Shown here: piece by piece, positions 22,560-35,300 of the stretch
Layout: every line of letters starts with the position of its first letter
Numbering within the stretch: the stretch's first letter is position 1
From: Berberis thunbergii
Lineage: Eukaryota > Streptophyta > Magnoliopsida > Ranunculales > Berberidaceae
Reading direction: 5' to 3'
DNA: 64,000 nt
Assembly: GCA_003290165.1 (NCBI GenBank)
Contig: QNQO01000529.1
Coordinates: 186,001 to 250,000, forward strand
Made by a program: the position numbers and the translations under genes
The notes under the pieces: generated by a model
What the model was told of the DNA's origin: nothing
Databases searched by the model: none
What the model saw: only the letters and a program-made list of their open reading frames with translations

Positions 22560-24000
22560 GGAAGGGTCTTGCTGTCCTTGGTGGTTGGATGAAAGAATAG
22601 CCAATGTCATGAAACCACTCCAAGTAGTCCTTGCTGCAATCCCATGGAAACTTCATTGGTGCACCTTAGTTGTCAGTTGACACAAGATGATTTTGCCAAG
22701 TTTCAGTGAACGACGACAGTATCTCGTGCTTCACCGAGTAGTTATGGCCAGATCAACATCTATTCTTTATTTTGGCTCTAATGGGGGGATTTGAAATGAC
22801 ATGTATCCTTCTTATCTGTCTTATCATTCTATCTAGGTGATATGGTTCTTCAACGCCAAGGCATGTCAAGAAACCATGGAACCAAGTGATGCTATGAAGT
22901 GGAGTTTTTCGCTTAGATTTCACATAAAAGTCTCAAATGACCTGACAATACAAACATGAAGTTATAAATATTATGGAAGTTAAACGAAAAAAATTAATAG
23001 AAAAGACAAGATGAGATCAAACATGTACTTAAATTACTAGAATTTACTATTTTCAGGAGATATGTTATCGAGATGTTCCCTAAGAGTCAAAATTTATTCA
23101 ATTACGACTCTATTAAGTTGGGGACAGTCTCACTTAGCCATGGTGGGGAAACGATCATTCCACGAGGCTCTAGCGTTGCCCCAAAACCTAAAATAATCGT
23201 ATATCCAACCCTATAAACAAAAACACACAACAAATTAATTAGTTGAATATCATAAACACTAAAAAGGGTAATTAACTGAACAACAAAGTCTAAATATACC
23301 TAAAAAAGAGGCAAATATCCAAATATTTGCTTGGTACCCGCTCTGCTAGCATAACCCAATTGACGATACAAGAACGCCAAAATACCTACATCTTATGCAA
23401 ACTTTTCAACATCATCCATTTTCATCAGCAACTTCAAATATTCAGTATGAACCTTTGTTCCAGTCTTATCCCCAACGATAGTCATCCCAAGAGAAATAAT
23501 AATTAACCCCTAGCAACTTGTTTCTTTTGAAGAAAATTAGTTGGACTTGCTTTCCCACAACAATTGTCCTTAATAAATTTCATCTCCACAAAACTAAGAT
23601 TCTTCTTGACATGCTTATGTACTTCACTCTGTTTAATCCTCAAACCGTTCACCAACAGTTTCACAAATTCATCTTCCTTCATTTGACTTTTATCACAATA
23701 ACCAGCTTAACAATCATCGACAACTAAGTGATATAATAGACGTCATCAATGGTGATGGTCATCTCTCCAAAAGGGAGGTAAATGTGTTGGTTGCCAACGC
23801 ACGACGAAAGCATAAATGGTCACCTTATCGACATGATCCTTACAATAGTCGATCAAGGGACATATACAACTCTTATAGACTATTGACATTACTTTTCTCG
23901 ACTCCTCACTCAACTTCTAAACTAAAAAATTCTTATATTGATGTCGACATCTCAACTCGCCTCGTTCTTAAATACAACAAGCCTAAGAAAAACTAGTCAT
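22560..24000 (-). pseudogene. Plant mobile domain (PMD) protein, decayed
   Basis: Read on the minus strand, the order matches plant mobile domain proteins: YAFVVRWQPTHLPPF and EMTITIDDV (about 23850-23730), then DKTGTKVHTEYLKLLMKMDD and ILAFLYRQLGYASRAGTKQI (23490-23330). An 89-bp GT-AG intron follows (23299-23211), then GWIYDYFRFW (23205), LDRMIRQIRRIHVISNPP (22845-22790) and MKFPWDCSKDYLEWFHDIGY (22655-22600). Stops (near 23510, 23430, 22760, 22670) and frameshifts break it. PMD proteins are plant-specific and occur both as host genes and inside transposons; with an intron retained, a copied-gene retropseudogene is excluded. Confidence 0.75.
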
Positions 24001-25076
24001 TATCCAAATAATAATAACAATAAAGTTTGCATATTTTAAGAATTGAAAAATATTATAATTACTTGCTCACCAATCCAAATGGACCTAGAAACATGCTCAT
24101 CGTAATCCTCTAATATGGAGCCATCTTTGGGACCCCCATGATACAAAATTTTATTATGTTATTAATCTTCATCAAAACCAGGTTCGACAGAAATAATTGG
24201 TTCCTCTTCATTTTAAACGTTCTCATCTCCCTCACCCTCCTAATCCCGAGCCTCCTTATCTCTACCTTCCCTTCACTCCTCACCCTCTTTCACTTCCTTA
24301 TCTTCATGTGCAACACCCTTACCAGCCACACCACACCTTGATTTTGCGATTGGATTGGGAGTCTCGCCACTTCTTTCGCATAAATGAAATTACTCCCTAT
24401 TTCATCCTTTCTCTTCTTCGTCTCCTTTTTATTTCTCTCTCCGTTCTTGCTTCTTTTTTTTCTTCTTTTTTCCATTTTTTTATTTTTTATTTTTTACTGC
24501 AATGAGCTTTCTCATAGGCGCCATCATTGGTCGTCTATGAATTGGATGATCCCTACTACTACCACCATAACCACCACCATACCAACCAAAGAAGACATAA
24601 TGTCTTTGTTTTGTCTTTATCATACTAAACATTTAAAAAAATGATACAATTCAAAACTAAATATTTCTTCAAAAATATATAAATTAAATTTATTTGTAAA
24701 ACTTGGGGAAAATGAGGCATGACGGTCCTTGATTTGGCCATAACAAGGGAACAAATTAGGGTTCTATGAAGAGTTAAGAGTTTGAAATTACCTAAGTTTG
24801 GGGGTTGGTTGAACGCACACAATTGATGAAGATGAAGACGAACCTCCATAACAACAATCGAATACAAACAAGCAAAGAAGACGAATATGAAACAAAAGTC
24901 ACACAAAATCGAACCAAACTGCACACCAATTTGTTCCCTTATCTCACCTTCACACCCTCGTTTTGTATCGCACAGTGAGCAGAGAAAAAGAGTAGTGGGA
25001 GAGGAGGAAAGATTCAATTTTTGGGGGTTCGCGTGAGAGAGGGAGGGAGAATGAAGATTGAATTTTGGAATCAAGT
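24001..25076. other. Upstream of the PMD relic; pyrimidine-rich, no clear gene
   Basis: 24200-24520 is pyrimidine-rich (CT/T tracts), giving artificial Phe/Leu/Ser frames. A 149-codon minus-strand frame (25074-24625) has no recognisable domain and lies where the PMD gene's 5' region would be. Confidence 0.3.
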
Positions 25077-25080
25077 ATTG

Positions 25081-25190
25081 GTGGTGTCTTTCATCAAGTA
25101 GTAGTAATGTACTTGAGAAAGTAGCAGGTAATGGTGTCTTTCAACAAGTGGTAGTGATGTACTTGAGAAAGTAGTGGGTAGTGGAGTCCT
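25081..25190 (+). repeat. 50-bp tandem repeat, two copies plus a partial third
   Basis: GGTGTCTTTC starts at 25083 and 25133, each followed by a CAAGTNGTAGT phrase and ATGTACTTGAGAAAGTAG. A third, shortened start (GGAGTCCTTCAGTAA) follows. Confidence 0.75.
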
Positions 25191-25412
25191 TCAGTAAAAA
25201 TGATTGAATCAAACAATCATTGTTGATGTTGCAATTGAGCATCAAAATTAGAGGTCAAGCCAATAAGCAAACAATTTTTTGGTTTGGATCTTGTATCATA
25301 ATGGAGAGTCAACAAGACATATTTCTGGTGTCAAAAGTGACAACATGGGTTTCCTGGTCATCAGGTAGCCCAAGTGAAAATAAACACGAGCACTACTACA
25401 ATGCCTGGTGGT

Positions 25413-25507
25413 GTGCCTGGTGCCACCAGACACCGTCTATCTATCACGAGATATGAAATAATTCACATCTCGAGGCAGATGGACGGTGCCTGGTGGCCAT
25501 CAGGCAC
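25413..25507. repeat. Hairpin-forming inverted repeat rich in GCCTGGTGGC
   Basis: The left arm (25413-25456, GTGCCTGGTGCCACCAGACA...) is largely complementary to the right arm (25462-25507, ending GGTGGCCATCAGGCAC), with a ~5-base loop. More CCTGGTGG motifs flank it on the left. It could be a small fold-back element or a small-RNA-type precursor. Confidence 0.65.
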
Positions 25508-25594
25508 TGGAAGCAGGCACCCTAGATTTTTCCAATAAACACACACTAAAGCACACGGTGTTGGTCGTATCTCCTGTGAGAAAAGAGCAATTAA

Positions 25595-25621
25595 GACGCA
25601 GGACGCAGGACGCAGGACGCA
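25595..25621 (+). repeat. GACGCAG short tandem repeat
   Basis: The 7-mer GACGCAG occurs three times in a row plus a partial copy. Confidence 0.8.
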
Positions 25622-25639
25622 ATGACTTGATTTAAATTC

Positions 25640-26379
25640 TCATCATCAATCTCGTCTTGTCACTCGAATAACCTCTCTTCTCAGTCCTTCCTCTTCCTCT
25701 TGCTGGCTGAGCTAACCTAAGCTGAGTGTAGTAGTGCCCATCGCCTCGGTGAGTCTCAGGGCCAATCAGTTTCCCTTTCTCGACTCTTAATTGATTACTA
25801 GTCTCTCGTCTCTCGCCCAAGTCTGCTGGTAATGCCTCTTTTTTTTTTTTTAGGGTTTCTCCAATTTCTTTCTTTGGCCCTTTCTGTACATTTCAATTTT
25901 ATTTTCGTGTTCAATTGTAGTAAACAAGATTTGAAGTTTTTGTTATTCTTTATCTTGTTGGTTTATCTATTGAATGTTTATTAAAATTTATCAAATGCGA
26001 GACGAATGAAAAAGTCATTGTGTTGTGTGATTCATTATTCTTTTAATGGCTTATCACTGCCTCTGATTTTGGTGCATCTCACTTCGGAGAATTGAAAAAG
26101 CCTATATGTGAAGCTAATGTTATATTGGCACAAGAAGAAAACCTGACTTTTCAATACACCAGCTACCAAAGACTAAAGCTGCGGCATTTAGCAAACTTCT
26201 CAAAATCCTTTTAGTGACGTTGAATTCATATACTTATTGTATTTCATTTGTTTGCTTTACAGATATTGCGGTCTCAATTGGTGCATAGTAAATGGTATAC
26301 TATTTGCTTTTTCAAGTGTGAGTTTAGAGGAGAGAAGCTCATCAAAAGATCTGAAATCAAATCGTGGCAGGGAAAGGAG
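25640..26379 (+). promoter_or_regulatory. Probable 5' leader and leader intron of the O-fucosyltransferase gene
   Basis: A CT-rich stretch (25640-25828), typical of plant 5' UTRs, ends CTGCTG before GTAATG. About 430 bp later TTTGCTTTACAG (26251-26262) looks like a 3' splice site, followed by 117 bp up to the chosen ATG. This suggests a leader exon, a leader intron and the start of exon 2. It is inference from composition and splice-like signals; no TATA box stood out. Confidence 0.4.
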
Positions 26380-29300
26380 ATGGTATTGCTGAGTAATCAT
26401 CATCAATATCATTATCATCGACCCTCAATCTGGAGTGTGAGTGGGTTAGTGCTGCTGCTTCTGCCTGTTTTTTCCCCAAATCTCTTCACCCCTCCGGGGC
26501 AGGCCTCTTCTTCTATCTTCTCGGTAGCTTCTGTGACTCCTAAGCACCTTTACTTTTTTAGATCTGCAAGGGAATTGAGAAAAATGGGAAATAGGAGGGA
26601 GATCAAAGAAGTGAAATATAACAATGTGGTTTAGGATTTGGCACAAGAATGACATTTATCCATTTAAAATCTATATGTGTTATCTTTTGACATAAGCAGT
26701 CTACGATGTCAGTTCCAACACTTGTACATGTTATAGTTCAATATGTATAGGAGAAATGTTTGTTTTAATGTTGTTTGCATAGTACTCCATTGTGACGTGA
26801 AGTTATTAGGAACTAGTCTATTTTTGGACATTATTTGCAAATGATTTGTGATTTACTTTTTTTTAAGGTACATACAGGTATATACTACTATATTTGTATG
26901 GTAAATATATGTATTTTGCATCGTATCTTCCTATCCGCGTACGCCTCATTGAATGAATATTTTAAACTTGAGTGCATTAGCGAATGTGCCTATAGATTAT
27001 ATGTCGTTCTAAATGCCTTCTTTATTTGCCAAAAAGGATAGAGAAGATGATGCAAAATTTTCTATTGTGTTGGGGTGAGACTAAGTGAGGATTTCATGCG
27101 CGGAAATATGTTTGCCTACCAAAAGAGGTAGGAGGTCTTGGTATTTGTCAAATACTTTTGATGAATAAAGCTCTTTTGAGTAAGTGGTTATGGAGATACG
27201 GGGTTGAAAGGATATTTTGTGGAGAGAAGTGATTAGATTGAAATATGATCCGATGTGCATCAATCGGGTTCCAAGACATCCAACAAACGCATATGATATG
27301 AGCACTTGAAAGTTGAAAGACAATTTTTAACTACAAGACAGTTTTTACCAGAAGTGGAGATGGTTAGGAGAGATGGCAAGGTAAAGTTTTGGGACGATGT
27401 TTGGTGTGGGGATGAACCCTTCAAAGACTAATTCCCAAGATTTTTTGTCATAAGAAACGTGGACCAATAAAGGAATTCGATAGTTATATCGATGGTGCAT
27501 TGAGCTGGAATCTTTATATTCATAGGGGTTCTCTCTACAAGGGAGTTGGATGAGTTTGTGGATTCATCCGGGATGTTGGAAGGGGTGAAGTTAGGGAATC
27601 TAGAAGATAAATGGGGTTGGAAAGAAGATAGGGACAAAGGTTTTTCAGTGTGTTCGTTATTTTCCAAATTGGTTAGGAACCAATTACCACGAGTTCCGTT
27701 TTTTATTTGTGAACAAAGTTCCATCCAAGGTGGACCGCACAGGGACATGGAGCTAGATGTTACTTTTTTTTTGTGGTGCTACCGAAAACCACTATACACA
27801 TTCTACTTAATTGTAATTGGATGAGTGTAATATGGAAAAATATCATAACTACTTTTGGTTTGTATTGGGTTATGTTGAGATCCATGGAGGAAGTGTTGAA
27901 GTCTTGGAAGACTCCGGATTATCTAATACCCAAAGGAAAGTTATAGTGGAATTTAGTTCCATTTGCAGTTTATTGGGTTAGGTGGTTGGAAAGGAACAAC
28001 AAAATATTTTTCGAACAAGGTTTCAAATAAGGACAAATCATAATGGAAATTTTGATCTTTTTATGGAGTTGGATATCTCATTATCCATCCTTCAAGGGAG
28101 TGTACTTCGAGTCTTTGTTTGCCAAATGAAATATGTTGAATTGGGGCCTTAACGCTTTTAAGGCTACCTTGCCATGTAATCAATTTTTAAAAACACGATA
28201 GGATAACATTTTGAAGGCCTTGTTTTATATGGATAAGTTTGAGAGACTGAATATTCCCTCCCCTCACCTCAATCATATTACGCTAGGATGTAGGTGTTTT
28301 CTATGTGAGTGAAGAAATTTAAGCTAGGTTATTTATGTGGATTAATCGGCGATTTAGTGTAAATCAGGGGTAGATTGATTCGAACTTGGTATTTAGTGGT
28401 TGCGTTTAGCTGTCACCGATTAATCGGTGATAAATCAAGATTGTTCTGTTGGGTGGTGGTTGCCGTCCTGTTGGCTGGTGGTGGTGGTTGTTTTATAATG
28501 TGCATGTTTTGGACATGATTACATAATTTGCTCTATAATATGACTTTTGTTACTCTATAATACTTGTCTTATTAATCTTTGTTGTCAAGATATGTTATTT
28601 AATATAATTTTCATTAGTGGTAGTATAAAAATGTATACTTTGGAAAAGTAGACTGAGTAATCCGCTTAATTTTAGATCAGTCCTGGATCATAAGGGGTCC
28701 ATTATCTGCATTTTCTAGATAGCATTTAAGTTATATATCTTTTTTCATTGGATGTAGATGTATCGTATTATGCTTTGATGACTTTTTTCTTATTTTTATT
28801 TTTTCTAAAAGTCTTTGTTTTTAGTCAAAGATGCATGGACATGGATACGCGCGTCGTGTCGGACACGATACGCTTCGACAATTTTCCAAAAACTAGAACC
28901 TGCGGGGACACGTCGACACGCCATACTATTTTTTTAATGTCATATAAACATAAATAACAATATAATAAAGTGTCTTCCTAGAGTGTCTTGAAGATAAGAC
29001 ACTTTGTTACAAGAAAAAAAAAACAAAGTAGAGAAAAATAGAGGAGAGAATAAGCAAATGAGAAAAGAAGCATAAACTATCTCTATGCTTTAGTGGTTGT
29101 TTGCCCTATTTGTCTTAAATCACAATTGAAAAAGTCATTCACTTCAGATGGATCAACAACCATTAAATTAGGTGTTTATTTACAAACATCCAAAAGTAAA
29201 AAAATAAAACAAAGTTGGCTTTTGAGTCTTGACTGTGTCCTGACCAAGTTTCAACTGTATCGGAGGCGTATATAACACGTTGACCATGTGTCTGACACTT

Positions 29301-32300
29301 GCTGACACATTGACCAAGTGTTCGATGCAAGTCAGAGAAGTGTCGGTATCGGATACGTGTCAGACACAGATACGGCAAGTTTTTCGAAGAGTCTGTGCTT
29401 CCTTGTTTTGAGTCAATATTTGAAAATTTTGGTACATGTAAACAAAAAAATACTACTAAGAAAATAATTTTTATCGGGGAAAAAAAAGTCAAAATATTCT
29501 CCCTAAATATTGTGGAAGATGCTTATAAAGTTTTGTATCCATACAATGGCTACCTAAACTTGATAGTTTAGCGTTATAGAAACCATTAGGTTCTGTTGGT
29601 AACTCATGGTTTTAAGTATAACATAAATTAATTATCACTTTAGAAAATATTAAAATTAAACTATTACACTCTATCGGACGATTGACTATCCATTGGAATC
29701 TAAAGATGACAATCTTGGTGAGCACAAATTATTCACCAGTTTATCCAAATAGATCGTACTTTTATGGTCTAGCGTAGAAACTTACATGTTATAGTTGTTC
29801 GTCAGTGTGCATTTCCACTCCTTATGCCATGTGATGAATATTTTGTAGGAGTGGAATGCTCCGAGACCAAGGCACCTTCCTTTGCTCAAGGGGGCTTTGC
29901 AACGAAAACCTGTGAGTATGATAGTTGCTAAGGCATCATTCTTTTCTAGCAGTTGACTTTTACATGTAAAATTGGTGGTTAAGTGGAAAATATCATTTAG
30001 TTTATGTTTGTCATGCAGTCTTATGGACAACTATCTGACCTCTGGTCTCCCTTGGTTAACCATGGATGGAAACCTTGTGTTGATTCTTCTTATGACCCTG
30101 GTAAATGATAAGATGGTAGTTGCCTTTTATGTTGATGTTTAAAATAAACTAATAAAGTAATGAGGGCCTGAAATTTTGAAAACACTTTCTATTCTAGGTA
30201 ATTTGAAATTATCTCTCAGTTGGTTCTTTTCTATGAATTGCAGTCTTGCCAATGAAATCTGAAGGATATATCCAGGTATTTCTTGATGGAGGGTTGAACC
30301 AGCAACGGATGGGGGTGAGTCAGTTTGTTTTCTTAGGTAAATTTTGTTATCGTATTACACAGGCGTGTACATAAAGGAAATAATTTCCACTTCTGTGTAT
30401 TGTTTGATTAGTTGTTGGCCATATTTAGGCCTGAGATTTTGGATTGGGTATTTTTTTTTTTGGTTGTTTTGCTAGAGCTCAACTGAGCTCTCTGCAAATT
30501 TGGGGTTTCTTTGGTGATGCCCAGTGTGGTCAAAGTTTGAAGGTGCAGGGCAGAACGCACATTCAAGCATGAGGTGCAACTGTGCAAGGCGCAAGGAGAG
30601 GCACACCTTATCAACATAAGGCGCACTTGCCTTATTTACTTTTACATAAATTGAGGCATATACGATTATATTTGATAAATATCATTGAGCAAACAAGTAA
30701 CAAAATCATTTACTTTTACATAAATTGAGGCATATTCGATTATATTTGATAAATATCATTGAGTAAACAAGTAACAAAAATTGCGCAGCAACATAAAATA
30801 CTTGCTATCCAAATGAAAACATAATAAGGTTTAGAAAAATCATATGCATAAGCGTTATATATATATATATATATGCATAAGCGTTAAATCCAGATGGTCA
30901 CATGAATTTTTCATTTACGTATCTAAAACTCACGATGTAAACTAGTTTTCATTCTTTACCATTTCCCTCATCAACCTTGTCACAAGAGACTAATCTCGAT
31001 CGTAATTTTCTTCACATTAACCCGTTCCTTCACTATTCACTTCAAAGTTTCATGATCTCGAAAATCATAATAATCATAATGGCGAGGCAGAAGATGAGAG
31101 AAGAATGGTGAGGGTGGAAATTTTTTTGTTGTAGATAGAAAAACGCAAAAAAAGAGGAAGAAAATATGAAAAAGAGGAACTAGGAGGGGAAGGGAGAAGA
31201 TCAGACAGAAGAAAGAGAAGTGGCCGAGTGTTGGAAAAAAAACAAAGCGGAAGGAGTACCTGTATGGTTGGGTTGCAACAAGTGTTCGTTCTGCCCCAAA
31301 TCTCATTCTGTTATCTCAGTTGCAAGTGGGAGACAGAAAATAACTTGTCTTTTTTGTTTTTTATGATCGAGAAAAAACTTATTAACTTGCATTCCAAATA
31401 GAAAATAACTACATATATGGATTTATTTAAAGGTGAATTATTTTTAGCCAACAAAAAATATGGTAACATATATAAGATCTTATAGAATTAGTAAGGAGTA
31501 TACCTCACCTCTGGCCTGTGCAGAAAAAGGTGCATGGTACATTGGCTCACCTTGCCTCAAGGCACTTGCCGTGACTACAATGGTGATATATATATATATA
31601 CTAGCGTATTACCTGTGCCTACGACACTCCTATTATTTTTTTCTTACATGACTATTTATGACTCTAAATTACTCTATCAATTTTATCTAAATCAATTAAA
31701 TTAGATCTCCGTTGAAAGACGTATTTTAGCATGTAAGATAAAAGGTTTAAAGACATTAATACAAACTTTCCACCATTGTAAACTCCATCAAAATGTCCTC
31801 AAATCAGCTTGAATTTCCTCAAATTGGACCTTGGCCCAAGTCCCCAGTCTCCACCAAATCACTCAATTAACACAAACCATTAGTCTTTCAAATCCAAAAG
31901 CACCTCCTTTTTCCTTCTAATAATCCTTCAATTCAGCAAGTAAACAAAAACACACACAGACAGAACACATAAAAATAAAAACTTATAAAGAAAAATTTAT
32001 TTACTTACAAAATCACAATTTTCCCATCCGAGTACTCGATCCCAAGCCAAGAACAATGATCCTTCTCACCATCGCTATCCTTCCAATTCAACAAAGCCCC
32101 CAAATGGATCCTCCACTATCATCTCCCTGAACTTCAACAAAGCCAAACCTACACAAAAAATATGTGGGGAATTACAAAAGATATGTGGAAAATTCAAGAG
32201 ATTGGAAGTGATTGAGTGAGGGAATTACGGAGTGAGTTAATTACGGAGGGGTTGTTGATGGATCTTTTCGATTTCCTCTTCAAAATCGAAGAAAAAAACC

Positions 32301-35300
32301 CTTGCAAAACCCTAACTTGTTTTGTTTTGCTGAAAGAAGAAAAAAAAATCAGAAGAAAAAAATACCCTAACTTGCCTTGCTCAGATGGATGTTGCTTTGC
32401 TTTGCTCAAATGAAGAAAAAAAACCCTTACTTGCTTTGCTCAGATGGAAGTTGCTTTGCTTTGCTAAGATGGAATTTGCTTTGCTCAGATGAAGAAAAAA
32501 ACCATAACTTGCTTTGCTCAGATGGAAGTTGTAGAGGATGGAAGAAAAAAACTTCTCTGCTTTGCTTGCCTGAAGAGAGTGAAGAAGAAGAAAAGGGGCA
32601 GAGGAGACGAAGGCTGTTGTGAAGAAAATCCCTAAACCTTAAAAAGATGGTGATGAAAGTATCGGGAATGAAAGTTTTTACTTAACTTCTGCCAAAAGAC
32701 AATTCATGTCACGTAGGACAAACACTCTGTAAATACTGTTCATGAATAGTAAAAAGCCCATTTGAATTGTAAGATAGATATATTATAGAATTAGTGAGGA
32801 GTATACCTCACCTCTGATGCTATGCACAAAAAGGCGCATGCTTTAACACATTCCTCACCTTGCCTCAAGGCACTTGCCGTGACTACACTATGATGCACTT
32901 GTTACTCCATTGTACTTTTTTCCAACAATATCTCATTTTGTTTCGATTTTCTCTTTTTCCCCTTAGATTTGTGACGCAGTTGCTGTTGCGAAGATTTTGA
33001 ATGCTACACTTGTGATTCCACACCTAGAAGTAAATCCTGTTTGGCAAGATTCAAGGTACTTGGCAGACTTTCTTCCAAGGTAAATCTTGTTTTCATTTTC
33101 AAAGAAAACACTTTTATGAGTTTACACTTGCTTCTGCAGTTCATTCGCAGACATATTTGATGTGGATCACTTTATTGATGTCCTCAAGAATGAAATTTCT
33201 GTAGCTAGAGAGCTCCCTAGAGAATATTCATGGAGCACAAGAGAGTACTATGCTACAGGGATTCGAGAGACAAGAATTAAGACAGCACCAGTTCGTGCTT
33301 CAGCTGACTGGTATCTGGAGAATGTTTCACCTGTATTGCAGAGGTTAGTAATTACATGGACCTTCTTCTCAGCTAGTTTCATGGTTAAGGCTATCGAACA
33401 TAAAATCCAAGCGCATCTTTGCATTTCCTAGTTGACCTTATGTTTTTTTTATATTAACTATGTTGGGCACCCCACTCTAATACCTTTGCCTTTGGTGTAC
33501 TCCATGTTTGGGCTTTACACTCCCCTCCTCATACTTTTCTTTTGACATACTTTTATGTATTTATTCTGCAAAATCTTTAACATTGATAAAAGTAGAAAAT
33601 CCTAGCCAGAGCTTTCCATTTGATACCAATTTGGAGTTTGGACAGTTACACTTTTCATTTTTTGGGAGATGTAATAATTTTTGTTTGTTGATTTTAATGT
33701 ATATATTGTTTGTAAATGAAAAGAAAATATAAATAACACTAATGCTATTTTCCCATATAGAAGTGCTACATACTTTTGGAGTTTCTTTTCTCTCAAAGAA
33801 TGTGATTATGAACCTTTGCAAAGAAAACTTTGAAACAATTTAGATGGTAAGTTACCAAATGAAGACAGTGGTGCACAAAAAAAAGGATGGTTTTCTAAGA
33901 TTAAGAGCAAGTCAATAATTTCTGGAAATTTGGTGATGGCATGTGTTAGGTCCAGGGTTTGGAGAACTTCGTGTTTCGAGATGTCACATGGAGTTAAGGT
34001 GAGTCTGGTCCAAGCGGGGCAAGATGCAAGTACGACAGGTGTGCAACTCGCATTTGCTAAGGCCCAGATGCGGAGCCAGAAATTTCTTTGGGTTGGGGAA
34101 TTTTAGAATTTTCATTTCAAAAACATAGTTTGAAAGCTTTAGTGTATTTTTTACATAACAATAAAGAATTATAAATTTCACAACTAAAATATCATATTTC
34201 AAAAGAAAGAAAAGATATTTTATTTTAAAAGATAAGTGATCTTCTTTTGCGATGGTAGTGAATAAGTTGTAACGAGTGCCTCAAGTAGGTTGAAGTATTT
34301 GTTTTAATTGGAAGTAATGATTGCATATTCAGTTTAATGGTAAATAGGTCAAATAGGTAAGAATGGTAAATGATTATGGTCAACGGGTTAAATGTTGATA
34401 CAAATAAAATAAATATTAATTATTCAAATTGAAAATAACAAACTGTAAACTAAATATTTGTCATCTTATATTCTACTTGTTGGGCCATGTTAAATTCTCC
34501 AAAGCCCAATACCAGACTGAATCAGAAGTACATGCTCTTCCTTTTTTGGAGCAGTGTAGTCAAGGCGACCGCTTAGGTGTGCCTCAAGGCGTTTTTACAT
34601 AATTTCACCGCAAAATGAGGCAATGTTGTTTGGTGAAATGAGGCGTCCACCTCGCACCACTTCACCACCTCAACTGCCTCAGCCAAAAATGGGTAGCAGC
34701 CAACCCATTTTTAGTCCAGTTGCAACAAAAGAGGTTGCAACCCACTTTATAATAGGGTTTTATGTTTCTTAGTGTAATATTTGTTGCTCCTTGTTGTTGC
34801 CTTCAGAGACTCAGAGTCTTCATCTCCTTTTTGCCTTCAAATTAGGAATTCCCAAATAACAAACAAACAAGATAAAACATTTTTAAGTTTTGATAAATAT
34901 GTCACCTTTTTTAATATGTTTTGGAGAAAACATATCATGTTTTGATCAGTCTATGATAAACATCAATCTTGATTTTTTCATAGCATAGTTTAATGATTTT
35001 TATGCTTTTGGAATACCAATAGTGACTATACTCGTGGATTTTTACCAACCATTCCCACAATTTCTTTTAACACATGCTCAATACTTTCAAGTTTTTATTT
35101 TTTCAAGATTATTGATTTTTAATGATTTGGTGGATGTTAGCAAGTTACTTGACACTTATATAGTGCATCTTTTCGCTATGCTATGCAATTTTATTATATT
35201 TTAATTTCGATTTTAGGTAGTTGTATCACTTTTTGTACATATTTGCTTATGATACTTATCAAAATGATGATGTATATTATAATAAAAAAAATCTTTTAAA

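Larger units (their letters stand above)
30522..32889. mobile_element. hAT-like non-autonomous element in intron 4 (contains later insertion)
   Basis: The left end CAGTGTGGTCAAAG and the right end GCCGTGACTACACT match the termini of the elements at 34552 and 45465 (consensus CAnTGTAGTYAAGGCG). Flanks GTGATGCC (30514-30521) and ATGATGCA (32890-32897) agree at 6 of 8 positions, fitting a decayed hAT-type 8-bp duplication. Internal GGCGCA/TTGCCTCAAGGC motifs are shared with the other copies. It encodes no protein. Confidence 0.5.

Noticed and set aside
24138..24505. Phe/Leu/Ser-rich ORFs
   Set aside because: Pyrimidine-tract artefact, open in more than one frame.
32377..32622. 81-aa ORF with repeated LLCSDGSC
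   Set aside because: Translation of the TGCTTTGCTCAGATGG minisatellite.
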